The notes under the pieces: model-generated | The model's database searches: none | Seen by the model: the letters and a program-made list of their open reading frames with translations, nothing else | What the model was told of the DNA's origin: nothing | Position numbers and translations under genes: made by a program | Source of the DNA: Pedobacter sp. Leaf170 | GTDB taxonomy: Bacteria; Bacteroidota; Bacteroidia; Sphingobacteriales; Sphingobacteriaceae | Length of the DNA stretch: 64,000 bases | Assembly (NCBI RefSeq): GCF_920984665.1 | Contig: NZ_CAKLBP010000001.1 | Span: 152,858-216,857, forward strand | Reading direction: 5' to 3' | In this document: positions 9,139 to 21,248 of the stretch, piece after piece | Layout: every line of letters starts with the position of its first letter | Position numbering within the stretch: position 1 is the first letter of the stretch

Positions 9139-9270
9139 ATAACAATGTAACACCAAAAGTGCAACTAATGTTTTATAACTTCCTTGTTATAAGTACTTAC
9201 AAGATGATAACGTTAATACGTAAATGCTTATTATAACTCAGTTACATTAAAATTACAAGTTGGTAAAACT

Positions 9271-9300
9271 AAAAAGGCTTCCAAAATGTGGAAGCCTTTT
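9271..9300 (-). terminator. Intrinsic terminator of the RND efflux operon
   Basis: AAAAAGGCTTCC and GGAAGCCTTTT form a hairpin flanked by A- and T-runs, so it can work in both directions. It lies 25 bp after the stop of the outer-membrane factor gene. Confidence 0.88.
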
Positions 9301-9325
9301 AATGATTTATGTATTTCAGTATTTT

Positions 9326-10756
9326 TTAATTCCAACCACCACCTAAGGCATGGTATACATTAACCACTGCATTTAATTGTTGTTTTTTAGTTTCGATAAG
9401 TTCCAGCTTAGATTGCAATGCATCTCTCTGAGTCATTAAAACCTCAAAATAATCTGCTCTTGCCGCTCTAAATAAATCATTTGAAATATCAATTGATTGT
9501 GTAAGCGCTTCTACTTGTTTAGATTTTAAATCGTAACTTTTTTGGAGGTTACCGATATTTGACAACTGGTTTGCCACATCAATATATCCGTTTAAAATGG
9601 TTTTTTCATAATTAAAAACGGCTTGTAATTGCTTGGCATTAGCAGTTAAATATTCTGCTTTAATTGCATTTCTGTTGATAAGTGGTCCGGCTAAATCTCC
9701 CGCTAAAGAATAGATTAATGATTCTGGAGTTTTTAATAAGTAAGATGGATTAAAGGCCTGATAGCCTAAAGTTGCGGAAATACCCAAAGAAGGATAAAAT
9801 TGAGCTTTTGCTACCTTAACATCTAATTTAGCTGCTTCCAAATCATATTCGGCCTGTTTAATATCCGGACGGTTAGCCAACAATTGTGAAGGAATACCAG
9901 CCTGAATATTTGCTGGAACAAGCATTGTAAAGTTATTTTTATCACGAATAACTAGCTGTGGGAACCGGCCTAACAGAAAATTAATTTTATTTTCTGATTC
10001 TGTAATCTGCTGTTGAATTTCAAATTCTAAACTTTTCGAACTTAAAACCTCCGCTTCAAATTTACGAACTGCTAATTCAGTAACCCTGGTTGCCTGCTTC
10101 TGAATTTTCATTAACTCAAGCGCACTACTTTGAAGGGCAATATTTTGCTTTACAATTTCCAGCTGGTTGTCTTGAGCTAATAATTCGTAATAGGTATTTG
10201 CAATTTCTGCAACCAGGTTTGTTATCACGAAGTTTTTACCTTCAACGGTTGATAAATAACGTGTTAATGCTGCCTTTTTTGAATTTCGAAGTTTATGCCA
10301 AATATCAGCTTCCCAGTTCGCCTGTAAACCAAAAGCATAATCGGGTAAAATTTCCGGAACACCTTTACCTGGCGTAATATCTGTAGATGCATCACCCGCT
10401 CCAGAACTTGTATAACGGCCAACCTTATCTATACCTGCACCTACCCTATAGCCTACAGTTGGTAAAAGTTCGCCTTTTTTAGCATTAATTTCGTTTTTAG
10501 CGATTTCTATTTCCTGTAGTGTAATGTTTAGCTCCTGATTATTTTTTAACGCCGTATCAATTAAACTCACCAAATTTGGGTCGGTAAAAAACTGGCGCCA
10601 TTGCACTTTACCGCTACTCAAAGTATCTTGCGAATTATTAAAGCTCAAAGGCACATTTTTATTTTCATCGCGTTGAGCAAAATCTGGCACCTTACATGCG
10701 CTATAAATAGCGCAAATAAAAGCCAACCCAACTATTTTATATTTATTATTAAACAT
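9326..10756 (-). CDS. RND efflux outer-membrane factor (NodT/OprM type)
   Basis: This 476-aa TolC-family lipoprotein has an N-terminal signal ending in the lipobox YSAC, followed by KVPDFAQRDE. Two OEP domains contain the typical pair ANRPDIKQAEYDLEAAKLDVKVAKAQFYPSL (split here as ANRPDIKQAEYDLE and KAQFYPSLGISATLG). It forms the trimeric outer-membrane tunnel of a tripartite pump. Its start overlaps the end of the pump gene by 8 bp, implying translational coupling. It is the last gene of the adaptor-pump-channel operon. Confidence 0.95.
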   Translation of the reverse strand: MFNNKYKIVGLAFICAIYSACKVPDFAQRDENKNVPLSFNNSQDTLSSGKVQWRQFFTDPNLVSLIDTALKNNQELNITLQEIEIAKNEINAKKGELLPTVGYRVGAGIDKVGRYTSSGAGDASTDITPGKGVPEILPDYAFGLQANWEADIWHKLRNSKKAALTRYLSTVEGKNFVITNLVAEIANTYYELLAQDNQLEIVKQNIALQSSALELMKIQKQATRVTELAVRKFEAEVLSSKSLEFEIQQQITESENKINFLLGRFPQLVIRDKNNFTMLVPANIQAGIPSQLLANRPDIKQAEYDLEAAKLDVKVAKAQFYPSLGISATLGYQAFNPSYLLKTPESLIYSLAGDLAGPLINRNAIKAEYLTANAKQLQAVFNYEKTILNGYIDVANQLSNIGNLQKSYDLKSKQVEALTQSIDISNDLFRAARADYFEVLMTQRDALQSKLELIETKKQQLNAVVNVYHALGGGWN

Positions 10757-13700
10757 TGTTTTCTAAATCTTCGGTTAACGGATGTTCTTCTTCAATTTTG
10801 ATAAGCTTGCGTTTGTCGGCAATTGTTCCAAAAACGTAATACAATCCAGGAATTACAATAACCCCGAATACAGTTCCGAACAACATACCTCCTGCAGCTG
10901 CAGTTCCAATTGTGCGGTTACCAATTGCACCCGGGCCAGTTGCAAAAACCAATGGTATCAAACCTGCAATAAAGGCAAATGATGTCATTAAAATAGGTCG
11001 GAACCTTACAATTGCACCTTCCATTGCAGCGGCCAGTATTGTTTTTCCTTCCGCATGTTTCAATGCAGCAAACTCCACAATTAAAACGGCGTTTTTACCA
11101 AGTAAGCCGATTAGCATAACCATGGAAACCTGCGCATAAATATTATTCTCTAAACCAAAAAGCTGAAGGAATAAAAATGCTCCGAAAATACCCGCCGGAA
11201 GGGAAACAATTACAGCCAAAGGCAATATAAAACTTTCGTATTGAGCGGATAGCACCAGATATACGAAGCCTAAACAGATTAAGAAAATGTAAATTGCCTC
11301 ATTTCCTCTGGTGGCCTGGTCTTTTGAAATACCTGCCCAATCGATGCCATAACCTCGGGGTAAAGATTTCTTTGCCACTTCTTCAACTGCTTTTAAAGCT
11401 TCTCCAGAACTATAGCCTATTGCCTGAGAACCGTTTATCTCTGCAGAGTTATACATATTATGACGGGTAATTTCCGAAAGTCCGTAAACTTTATCCATCG
11501 TCATAAAAGATGAAAATGGCACCATTTGGTCTTTGTTATTTTTCACGTACAATTTCATAACATCTTGCGGTAGCGCCCGGTATTGTGGCAAAGCCTGCAC
11601 AATAACTTTGTATTGCCTGCCGAATTTAATGAAGTTGGTTTCGTAATTACTGCCAATTAAATCTGATAAAGTTTCTAAAGCTTTTTCTGGTGTAACACCT
11701 TTTTGCTGTGCTTTATCGTTATCAATATTCACCATGTATTGCGGAAAACTTGCGCTGTAAAATGTAAATACAGATTGCAGTTCTGGCCGCTTATTCAACT
11801 CTTTCACAAAATCTTTACTCACTTTTTCCATCTGAACATAATCGTTGTTACCAGCCTTATCTACCAAACGTAGCTCGAAACCACCAGCGGCTCCATATCC
11901 TGGTACTGCAGGCGGTTGGAAAAATTCTACAGTTGCACCTGGCAAATCTTTAGATTTTTCTTCTAGCTCTTTGATTACGTCCTGAGCAGAATTTTTACGG
12001 TCTTTCCAGTCTTTAAGGTTAATTAAACAAGTTCCGGAGTTTGAACCTGTGCCTTCTGTAAGCACTTCATATCCAGCCAATGCTGAAACAGATTTTACAC
12101 CCTCAATATCCTCACAAATTTTCTCGAGTTTTTCAGAAATCTGATTTGTTCTTTCCAAAGTTGAGCCTGGAGGCGTTTGAATAATCGCGTAAATCATCCC
12201 CTGGTCTTCATTTGGGATAAAACCTGACGGAACGCTATTACTTAAAAAATAAGTACCCACACAAAATGCGCCCAATATTCCAAATAATAACAATCTACGA
12301 GTAATCACTTTATCCATTACCCTTTGATAACGACCAGTTAACCTAAAAAACCATGCATTAAAGCCATCCAAAGCTTTATCTATTAAGGCTTTTTTCTTGT
12401 GATGCCCGCTGTGTTTTTTAAGCATGATGGCACATAAAGCCGGTGTTAATGTAAGTGCAACCACACCAGATAAAATGATTGAAGTAGCCATTGTTATAGA
12501 GAACTGCCGATAAAATACACCAACCGGACCCGACATAAATGCTACCGGAATAAATACCGATGCCATTAAAAAGGTAATTGCAACAATTGCACCGCCAATT
12601 TCACCCAAAGCTAGTTGTGTAGCCTTTAAAACGGAAAGTTGCCGGTCGGCTTCCATTTTAGCATGCACGGCTTCAATTACCACAATCGCATCATCTACTA
12701 CGATACCGATTGCTAAAACTAAAGCAAAGAGTGTAATTAAATTAAGCGTGATGCCAAAAAACTGCATAAAGATGAACGATCCGATTAATGATACCGGAAC
12801 TGCAATTGCAGGAATTAAGGTAGATCTCCAATCTCCTAAGAAAATAAATACCACTAAACCCACTAAAATAAAGGCTTCAACAAGTGTATGAACTACCTTT
12901 TCAATTGAGGCATCCAAGAACTTAGAAACATCATAACTTATTTCATAATCCATCCCTTTGGGAAAAGAAGAAGCTTTAATTTCTTCCATCCTGGCTTTTA
13001 CATTCTTAATTACATCCTGTGCATTACTGCCATAAGATTGCTTTAAAACTATCGCCGCAGATGGTTTGCCATTTAGGTGAGAATATAAATCATACATCGA
13101 GCTGCCAAATTCTACATCGGCAACATCTTTCAATCTTAATAATTCACCATTCGGACTTGCTCTTAAAACAATATTTTTGTAGCCATCTTCAGTTGTAAAA
13201 CGTCCTGAGTACTTTAACACATATTCAAAAGATGCTGAGCGTTTACCAGAACTTTCTCCGGTTTTACCTGGAGATGCCTCTAAACTTTGATTATTTAGAG
13301 ATTCAAGAACTTCTTCAGAAGAAATTTTGTAAGCCAACATTTTATCGGGCTTTAACCAGATACGCATGGCATATTCTCGGTTACCCAAAATATCTGCAAA
13401 ACCTACACCATCTACCCTTTTCAATTCCGGAAGTAGATTGATATCCGAATAATTGTAAAGGAAATTTTCATTCATGTGCGGGTCTTTACTGTACACGTTG
13501 ATGTACATCAGCATATTCGGCTGCTCGCGACTTATTTTTATACCTTCACGAATGACTAATGGCGGCAATTTGTTAGTAACCGCTGCAACGCGATTCTGAA
13601 CGTTAATAGTAGCTTGATCAGGGTCGGTGCCTAAATTAAAAACAAGCTGTACAGATGCTTCACCATCATTACCTGCATCAGAAGTCATATACTTCATTCC

Positions 13701-13919
13701 AGGAATACCATTTAAAGCTCTTTCTAAAGGAATAACAACTGCTTTTATTAGCAATTCGTTGTTAGCGCCAGGATATTCTGCCGTAATATTTACCATTGGC
13801 GGCGAAATATTCGGAAGTTGCGTTACAGGCAGGCCAACCAAGGCTAAAACCCCTATAAATACGATAACCAGCGATATAACTATCGATAATACTGGTCTTT
13901 TAATAAATTTACTAAACAT
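10749..13919 (-). CDS. RND multidrug efflux pump, HAE1 family (AcrB-like)
   Basis: This 1056-aa inner-membrane proton antiporter has the normal length for an AcrB homologue. The N-terminus MFSKFIKRPVLSIVISLVIV and VTQLPNISPPMVNITAEYPG are typical. Two large periplasmic loops alternate with 12 predicted membrane segments; GIVVDDAIVVIEAV in TM4 carries the two aspartates of the proton relay. The end FRPILMTSFAFIAGLIPLVF is also characteristic. It works with the adaptor encoded upstream and the channel encoded downstream to expel drugs or other amphiphiles; the substrate cannot be told from the sequence. Confidence 0.96.
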   Translation of the reverse strand: MFSKFIKRPVLSIVISLVIVFIGVLALVGLPVTQLPNISPPMVNITAEYPGANNELLIKAVVIPLERALNGIPGMKYMTSDAGNDGEASVQLVFNLGTDPDQATINVQNRVAAVTNKLPPLVIREGIKISREQPNMLMYINVYSKDPHMNENFLYNYSDINLLPELKRVDGVGFADILGNREYAMRIWLKPDKMLAYKISSEEVLESLNNQSLEASPGKTGESSGKRSASFEYVLKYSGRFTTEDGYKNIVLRASPNGELLRLKDVADVEFGSSMYDLYSHLNGKPSAAIVLKQSYGSNAQDVIKNVKARMEEIKASSFPKGMDYEISYDVSKFLDASIEKVVHTLVEAFILVGLVVFIFLGDWRSTLIPAIAVPVSLIGSFIFMQFFGITLNLITLFALVLAIGIVVDDAIVVIEAVHAKMEADRQLSVLKATQLALGEIGGAIVAITFLMASVFIPVAFMSGPVGVFYRQFSITMATSIILSGVVALTLTPALCAIMLKKHSGHHKKKALIDKALDGFNAWFFRLTGRYQRVMDKVITRRLLLFGILGAFCVGTYFLSNSVPSGFIPNEDQGMIYAIIQTPPGSTLERTNQISEKLEKICEDIEGVKSVSALAGYEVLTEGTGSNSGTCLINLKDWKDRKNSAQDVIKELEEKSKDLPGATVEFFQPPAVPGYGAAGGFELRLVDKAGNNDYVQMEKVSKDFVKELNKRPELQSVFTFYSASFPQYMVNIDNDKAQQKGVTPEKALETLSDLIGSNYETNFIKFGRQYKVIVQALPQYRALPQDVMKLYVKNNKDQMVPFSSFMTMDKVYGLSEITRHNMYNSAEINGSQAIGYSSGEALKAVEEVAKKSLPRGYGIDWAGISKDQATRGNEAIYIFLICLGFVYLVLSAQYESFILPLAVIVSLPAGIFGAFLFLQLFGLENNIYAQVSMVMLIGLLGKNAVLIVEFAALKHAEGKTILAAAMEGAIVRFRPILMTSFAFIAGLIPLVFATGPGAIGNRTIGTAAAGGMLFGTVFGVIVIPGLYYVFGTIADKRKLIKIEEEHPLTEDLENNV

Positions 13920-13940
13920 GATGATCTTGTTTTGAGAGAA

Positions 13941-15023
13941 TTATTCAGCTTTTAGTTGCAATTGTTTTAAAACCTCTTTCGGGGCAACGAAAGTATATTT
14001 CACTTTATCATCGTCTTTAACTTTTTGTACGCCTTCAAGCAAAATTTTGTCTCCGGCAGTAAGACCTTTTGATACGATGTATATATCCGGAAGCTCGCCA
14101 CCAATGCTGATTTCCTTAGACCTTACTACATTTTTACCATCAATTACAAATACAAATCGCTTATCTTGTAATTCGTATGTTGCTTTTTGAGGGATAATTA
14201 AAGCATTTTTTAAAGGCACAACCATTTGAATTTTACCAGTCTCGCCATTTTTTAGTAATTGATTTGGATTTGGAAATTTAGCCCTGAAAGCAATGTTCCC
14301 GGTTTCAGAATCAAACTCACTTTCGATAACTTCTACCTTTCCTTTAGAACTTAAAGGCTGATTATTCGCCAATAAAAGGCTAACTTCTTGTTGCTCTTTT
14401 CCCTTATCTGTAGTTTGATAATTTAAATATTCGGGTTCTGAAACATTGAAGTACGCGTATATATTGCTGTTATCTGACAGGCTGGTTAACAGTGCGCCTT
14501 CATCAACCAAACTTCCTAATTTTAAAGGGATACGGTCTATCGTACCATCAAAAGGTGCACGGATTTCTGTGTTTGATAAATGAAATTTAGCTACAGATGT
14601 TTCGGCATTGGCTTGTTGCAATTTCGCTTTTGCCATTGCCAATTCGTTTTTTGATACCACATTTTTATCAGAAAGCAATTTGGTATTTTCCAGTTCAATT
14701 TCTGCTGCTTTGGTTTCTGCCTGGGCTTTCAGTAATTCTGCCTGCGCCATTCTGGGCATAATCCTAAACAATAACTGACCAGCTTTAACACGCTGACCTT
14801 CATCTACATAAATATTTTGCAAATAGCCTTTTTCTTGTGCCCGAATTTCAATATTTCTTACAGACCTGATTTGTGATACATATTCCTTTGTAAAGGATGT
14901 ATCCATGGTAACTGGCGAAGTAGCTGTGTAGGTAACAACCTCTTCCTTTTCTTCTTTTTTTGATGTGCAACCGGTAACGTAAAGCAAGGCGCAAACGCCC
15001 AAACACAAAACACTTCTTTTCAT
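13941..15023 (-). CDS. RND efflux periplasmic adaptor lipoprotein
   Basis: This 360-aa membrane fusion protein has a lipoprotein signal ending in VTGCTSKKEE. A lipoyl-like part begins with IRAQEKGYLQNIYVDEGQRVKAG, a helical hairpin follows (residues about 95-150), then the second lipoyl half with IRAPFDGTIDRIPLKLGSLV, and beta-barrel and membrane-proximal domains. It bridges the pump and the outer-membrane channel. It is the first gene of the operon and lies 21 bp before the pump gene. No TetR or AraC regulator is next to the operon. Confidence 0.95.
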   Translation of the reverse strand: MKRSVLCLGVCALLYVTGCTSKKEEKEEVVTYTATSPVTMDTSFTKEYVSQIRSVRNIEIRAQEKGYLQNIYVDEGQRVKAGQLLFRIMPRMAQAELLKAQAETKAAEIELENTKLLSDKNVVSKNELAMAKAKLQQANAETSVAKFHLSNTEIRAPFDGTIDRIPLKLGSLVDEGALLTSLSDNSNIYAYFNVSEPEYLNYQTTDKGKEQQEVSLLLANNQPLSSKGKVEVIESEFDSETGNIAFRAKFPNPNQLLKNGETGKIQMVVPLKNALIIPQKATYELQDKRFVFVIDGKNVVRSKEISIGGELPDIYIVSKGLTAGDKILLEGVQKVKDDDKVKYTFVAPKEVLKQLQLKAE

Positions 15024-15233
15024 CTTTTTTTGTCGAATAGTTTATCTGATTTAACTTTTAATGATTAAATTCAGGAGTATTCAATTTTTAAGACAATTCT
15101 GTTTAAAGTTTAAAATCGGCTTTAAATTAACGTACCCTGTTGATTTAATACTGGTACGAAATAAGTACAGAATTATGAAGTTATAATGAAGTTGATGAAG
15201 GCACTAGTTTAAAGAATACTCATATTGAACAAA

Positions 15234-15781
15234 ATGATAATTGTAAAATATCAAAAAACATGGCCTGATGATTTCAATAAAATTAGCAATGTGCTCATAC
15301 AAGCCTTAAATGGTTTAAATATTGCCATCGAACACATTGGTAGTACTGCAATAATAAATTTGGCAGCTAAACCAATTATAGATATCGATATAGTATTTGG
15401 GGAGGAAATAGAATTCGAACAAATAAAAAGCGGTTAGAGAAAATAGGTTATTATCACAACGGAAATCAAGGCATTGTGGATAGAGAAGTATTTAAAAGAA
15501 ATCTTAACACTAATGATAAAATACTTGATGGTATCGCTCATCATCTATATGTATGCCCAAAAGACAGTAAAGAATTGAAAAAACATTTACTATTTAGAAA
15601 TCAATTGAGGGCTGATGAATTGGATTGTAAAGAATACCAGGAACTCAAATACAAAATCGCTGAAGATGCAAAGCAGAACAGAAAAACATACGCAGCTTTT
15701 AAGGAAGTTATTGCTAAAAACTTTGTTGATAAAATAATCTATAAAGCTAAAATGCATCAAACTAAATTAGATATTATTTAA
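15234..15781 (+). pseudogene. GrpB family (UPF0157) gene with a frameshift
   Basis: The first part, MIIVKYQKTWPDDFNKI ... IEHIGSTAI ... LAAKPIIDIDIVFG, is the nucleotidyltransferase-like GrpB signature. It ends at TAG 15435-15437. The family sequence continues in another frame from about 15428 (KRLEKIGYYHNGNQG, then HHLYVCPKDSKELKKHLLFR) to the stop at 15781. One A missing from the A-run at 15425-15429 would explain the break. The combined product would be about 182 aa, the normal length. It may be a recent pseudogene, a sequencing error, or a gene read by slippage. The ATG at 15234 fits the family start better than the TTG at 15225. Confidence 0.8.
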
Positions 15782-15911
15782 TTTGATGGTTTGCTTAATG
15801 TATAGAACCGCTTAAGAATAAACTAAGAGCGTTAATAGCTTTTAACTATTGATATATAGAATTAATTGATTGTGATTAGTGCGATGAATACCCTAATTTT
15901 ATAAAAGCTGA

Positions 15912-18233
<2,322 letters not shown>

Positions 18234-18258
18234 TCAAATAGTTAATAATTAAAATTCT

Positions 18259-18291
18259 AAGGTGCTATAGCCATATAGCACCTTTTTTTTT
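18259..18291 (+). terminator. Intrinsic terminator of katG
   Basis: GGTGCTATA and TATAGCACC form a perfect stem with a short loop, followed by nine T. Confidence 0.92.
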
Positions 18292-18359
18292 GACTTTAAA
18301 ATAAGCTTCATTTTTGGTTGTGCTCCATAAAAATTAAAATGGATTGTAAATCTTAAACT

Positions 18360-18397
18360 CAAAAAAAAATCCTTCCGACATTGCCGAAAGGATTTTA
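18360..18397 (-). terminator. Intrinsic terminator of the TolC/HlyD/ABC operon
   Basis: Read on the minus strand, AATCCTTTCGGC and CGGAAGGATT pair with one bulge and are followed by a long T-run. It lies just after the stop of the TolC-family gene. Confidence 0.85.
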
Positions 18398-18409
18398 TAA
18401 AGTTTAATT

Positions 18410-19870
18410 TTATTGAGCAAATTGCCGCGTTCCGGCTTTATAATACAATTCGGCCAGGGTTTTTTGATAACCAGCAACCATACTTTCCTGCTTTATTTTC
18501 ATATCAATCAACTTAGTTTCCCTACTGTTTATTAAAAATAAAGTGCTTTCGCCTAAGTTAAATTTCTGGCTTTCGCCATTAACTAAAATCTGCTGATTTT
18601 TGATACTCTCTATCTGAACGTTCAGCTGCGCTGAATAAGCAGATAAGTCGTTATATGAAGCCATAATATTATTTCTTATCTCCCGTCCAAATTGCTGCAA
18701 ATCATAATTAAGCTCTTGTTGTTTTATTTTAACTTCACGCAATTTACCACGCTCAGAACGTAAAAAGAGCGGAAATGCAAACTCAACACCAAGCTTGTAG
18801 TTACTCCAGTTAAAATCGTAATATCCTGGTATATTACTATTAAAATTGGTCCGGCTGGAAATTAAATTCCCGATTACATTTAATTTAGGCTTGAGTAATT
18901 CTCGCCGGTAACTTTGCTCTACAGCAAGCTGTGCGCCTTTACTTCGAAGTTTAACAAGTTCGGGATGCTGATTAGCCGCCTGGCCAAGTAATGTATCCAG
19001 AATTAAAGGGTTTGGACGAGTAACCAACGTTGAAACATTCTGTGGTACAGCATCTACAGGTAATTCTAAAGGATTTCCAGCTTCATTCCATAAATGGTTT
19101 GACAAAACAAGCCTGGCATTTTGCAACTCTATTGCCGTCTTTTCCTTTTGGATAATTCTTTCCTGAACGGTGATATACGCCTCGACAGAATCAATTGTTG
19201 GCTTATCTCCTAGTACGGTTTGGGCACTTAATGCTTTGAACCTGAGCTGCGCCAAATCTAAGCCTTCATTTACCAGTTGATACTGTTTGTAAGCATAATA
19301 CCAGTTCCAATAATCCTTTACAATTGTATACCAAACACTATTAATTTGTTTCAATTGCTCTGCTTCGGCATATTGAACCATAATTTTTGATTGCCTTAAA
19401 GTATTCCGACGGGCATCAATAATTAAACCCTGCCCTAGCGGGATACTTAAACCAATAGCAGTTAAGCCATCGCCATTAGTTCGGGTTTCTGGATTTACGT
19501 ATGTACCTACGTTACGGTCATAACCAACTTTTAAATCAGCTCCGGCAAGCCAAAGCGGAATTTTAAGTTCGTTATTCCATTTATTGTAATATTCGGTATT
19601 TCCAAAAAGCTTTCTCCCAAAGCCTGATTTAAGCTCCGGATCGAAATAACCAAGGGATTGTAAAACATTTGCCTTCGCAGATTCACTTAATAAGGCAGCT
19701 TGCTTAATTATTGGATGATATCTAAAAACCAACAGTTGCAAATCATCTAAGGCAAAAACTTTAGCGGTATCTAAACTAACTGCTGGCTTTGTTTGTGCAA
19801 CATTTACATCGGCAAACAGCAACATTATTAGAGCATTAGCTAATAAAAATTTCTTTAAATACATTTTCAT
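18410..19870 (-). CDS. TolC family outer-membrane protein
   Basis: This 486-aa protein has the signal peptide MKMYLKKFLLANALIMLLFADVNVAQ cut before TKPAV (no lipobox). Long amphipathic helices and two OEP-like repeats follow, with LRFKALSAQTVLGDKPTIDSVEAY and ETKLIDMKIKQES as coiled parts. It would form the outer-membrane duct for the export complex encoded by the HlyD and ABC membrane genes just upstream, 13 bp away. It belongs to a type I secretion-like branch rather than to the RND branch. Confidence 0.9.
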   Translation of the reverse strand: MKMYLKKFLLANALIMLLFADVNVAQTKPAVSLDTAKVFALDDLQLLVFRYHPIIKQAALLSESAKANVLQSLGYFDPELKSGFGRKLFGNTEYYNKWNNELKIPLWLAGADLKVGYDRNVGTYVNPETRTNGDGLTAIGLSIPLGQGLIIDARRNTLRQSKIMVQYAEAEQLKQINSVWYTIVKDYWNWYYAYKQYQLVNEGLDLAQLRFKALSAQTVLGDKPTIDSVEAYITVQERIIQKEKTAIELQNARLVLSNHLWNEAGNPLELPVDAVPQNVSTLVTRPNPLILDTLLGQAANQHPELVKLRSKGAQLAVEQSYRRELLKPKLNVIGNLISSRTNFNSNIPGYYDFNWSNYKLGVEFAFPLFLRSERGKLREVKIKQQELNYDLQQFGREIRNNIMASYNDLSAYSAQLNVQIESIKNQQILVNGESQKFNLGESTLFLINSRETKLIDMKIKQESMVAGYQKTLAELYYKAGTRQFAQ

Positions 19871-19883
19871 TTGATAACCTCCG

Positions 19884-21248
19884 TCATAATTTTTTTTCCT
19901 TACTCTCCGCAGGTTCCTTCTCTAAACTCGGCGGGAAACCATTCAGCTGTCGCCAGATTTCGTACCATAAAGGCACTGCCCTTAAAATTATTCGTCCAAA
20001 AACACCAGAACCTTGTCTTAATTGTGGCGGCCATGGGTCATCATTAGCAGGAACTGGCTTGGTTTGGCTTACCAACAAGCGATAATTACCACCAGCACTA
20101 CTTACTTTATCTATAGAATAAACCTTACCGGCAAAAGTACCAACGGCTACTGATGGCCAACCAGAAAATTGAACAGACGGCCAACCTTCAAATTGCAACC
20201 GCACATCGCTCGTATCCAATATTAAAGGAACATCCATTGCACTTATGTATAATTCTACAGCAACCATAGGCGATTTTGGTTGAAGCGTTGCAATAGATTC
20301 GCCTTCCTTAATGTTTTCCCCTATACCTGCTTTTAGTGTTCTAACCACAAATCCACTTTGTGGCGCTCTTACAACGTATAATCCGCGTCTTACACTGATG
20401 TTTGCAATATCATTTCTCAACTTCGCAATTTCACCTTGTGCACTAGCTTTGCTGGAAATTGCCGAACTCAAATCAGATTCTGCTTTAGAAATAGATTCCT
20501 GATATTTAGCCCTGATGTTGCCTAAATCAATTTTAGCATTTAAAAGGTTTTGCTTTGCATTGCTCAGTTTATTTTGCTGACTGATAACTTTAGCATAATC
20601 CTCTTGTAATTTTAGTCTACGGGTTTCAATATCCGTTAAAGAAAATAATCCATTTCTATAACCTACTTCATAACGCTCCAAACGAACTTTTGCCGTTTCG
20701 TAAAATTTCTGCACCGCAAATAATTCTGCACTATCAATACGCACATAATTTTCTGCCTGAAGAACCTTATTCTCAGCAGCTTTCATCTGCAAATGCAATC
20801 CATCGGTCATGGCGTCCATTTGCGATTTAGTTGCATCAATTTTCTGAACTGCTGCTGTTTCACTGCCGCGTTTTGCAGCGAGTTGTTCGTTTAAGCGAGT
20901 AGGTAATTCAGGGTCAAAGTAAGATTGACTGGTTTCGGAAATTACAAGAATGGTATCTCCTTTTTCAACTTCCTGACCTTCTATTACTGCCCAATGTTCT
21001 ATTCTTCCGCCGATTTGATTTTGTACCGTTTGTGGTCTGTCTTCAGGCCGTAATGCGGTTACAGTACCCTTACCAGGGATAGTTTGACGATAAGGAAGGA
21101 AAAGCAATATCACAAAAAAAACAAGGATGAACAGCATTATTTTTCCTAATCTTTGTGGGCCTTTAGCATCTATAATTTTACTGTTTGCGTGTACAGAAAG
21201 TTCTTCCCAATCTTTAATCTGAGAAAGATTATCACTTATTCTAGCCAT
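19884..21248 (-). CDS. HlyD-family membrane fusion protein
   Basis: This 454-aa adaptor has one membrane segment near residues 33-52 (GKIMLFILVFFVILLFLPY). The lipoyl half IPGKGTVTALRPEDRPQTVQ, a long coiled-coil hairpin at about 105-275, and the second half VVRAPQSGFVVRTLKAGIGE follow. It would link an inner-membrane exporter to the TolC-like channel. Its ATG lies inside the end of the ABC membrane gene (8-bp overlap ATGGCTAG), implying translational coupling. Confidence 0.92.
   Translation of the reverse strand: MARISDNLSQIKDWEELSVHANSKIIDAKGPQRLGKIMLFILVFFVILLFLPYRQTIPGKGTVTALRPEDRPQTVQNQIGGRIEHWAVIEGQEVEKGDTILVISETSQSYFDPELPTRLNEQLAAKRGSETAAVQKIDATKSQMDAMTDGLHLQMKAAENKVLQAENYVRIDSAELFAVQKFYETAKVRLERYEVGYRNGLFSLTDIETRRLKLQEDYAKVISQQNKLSNAKQNLLNAKIDLGNIRAKYQESISKAESDLSSAISSKASAQGEIAKLRNDIANISVRRGLYVVRAPQSGFVVRTLKAGIGENIKEGESIATLQPKSPMVAVELYISAMDVPLILDTSDVRLQFEGWPSVQFSGWPSVAVGTFAGKVYSIDKVSSAGGNYRLLVSQTKPVPANDDPWPPQLRQGSGVFGRIILRAVPLWYEIWRQLNGFPPSLEKEPAESKEKKL

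Noticed and set aside
9021..9236. 71-aa plus-strand frame opposite a small gene
   Set aside because: The minus-strand 59-aa gene has a strong ribosome binding site and fits better.
15131..15158. Inverted repeat CGTACC / GGTACG upstream of the RND operon
   Set aside because: Only 6 bp per arm with a 16-bp gap; likely to occur by chance, and no local regulator gene is present.
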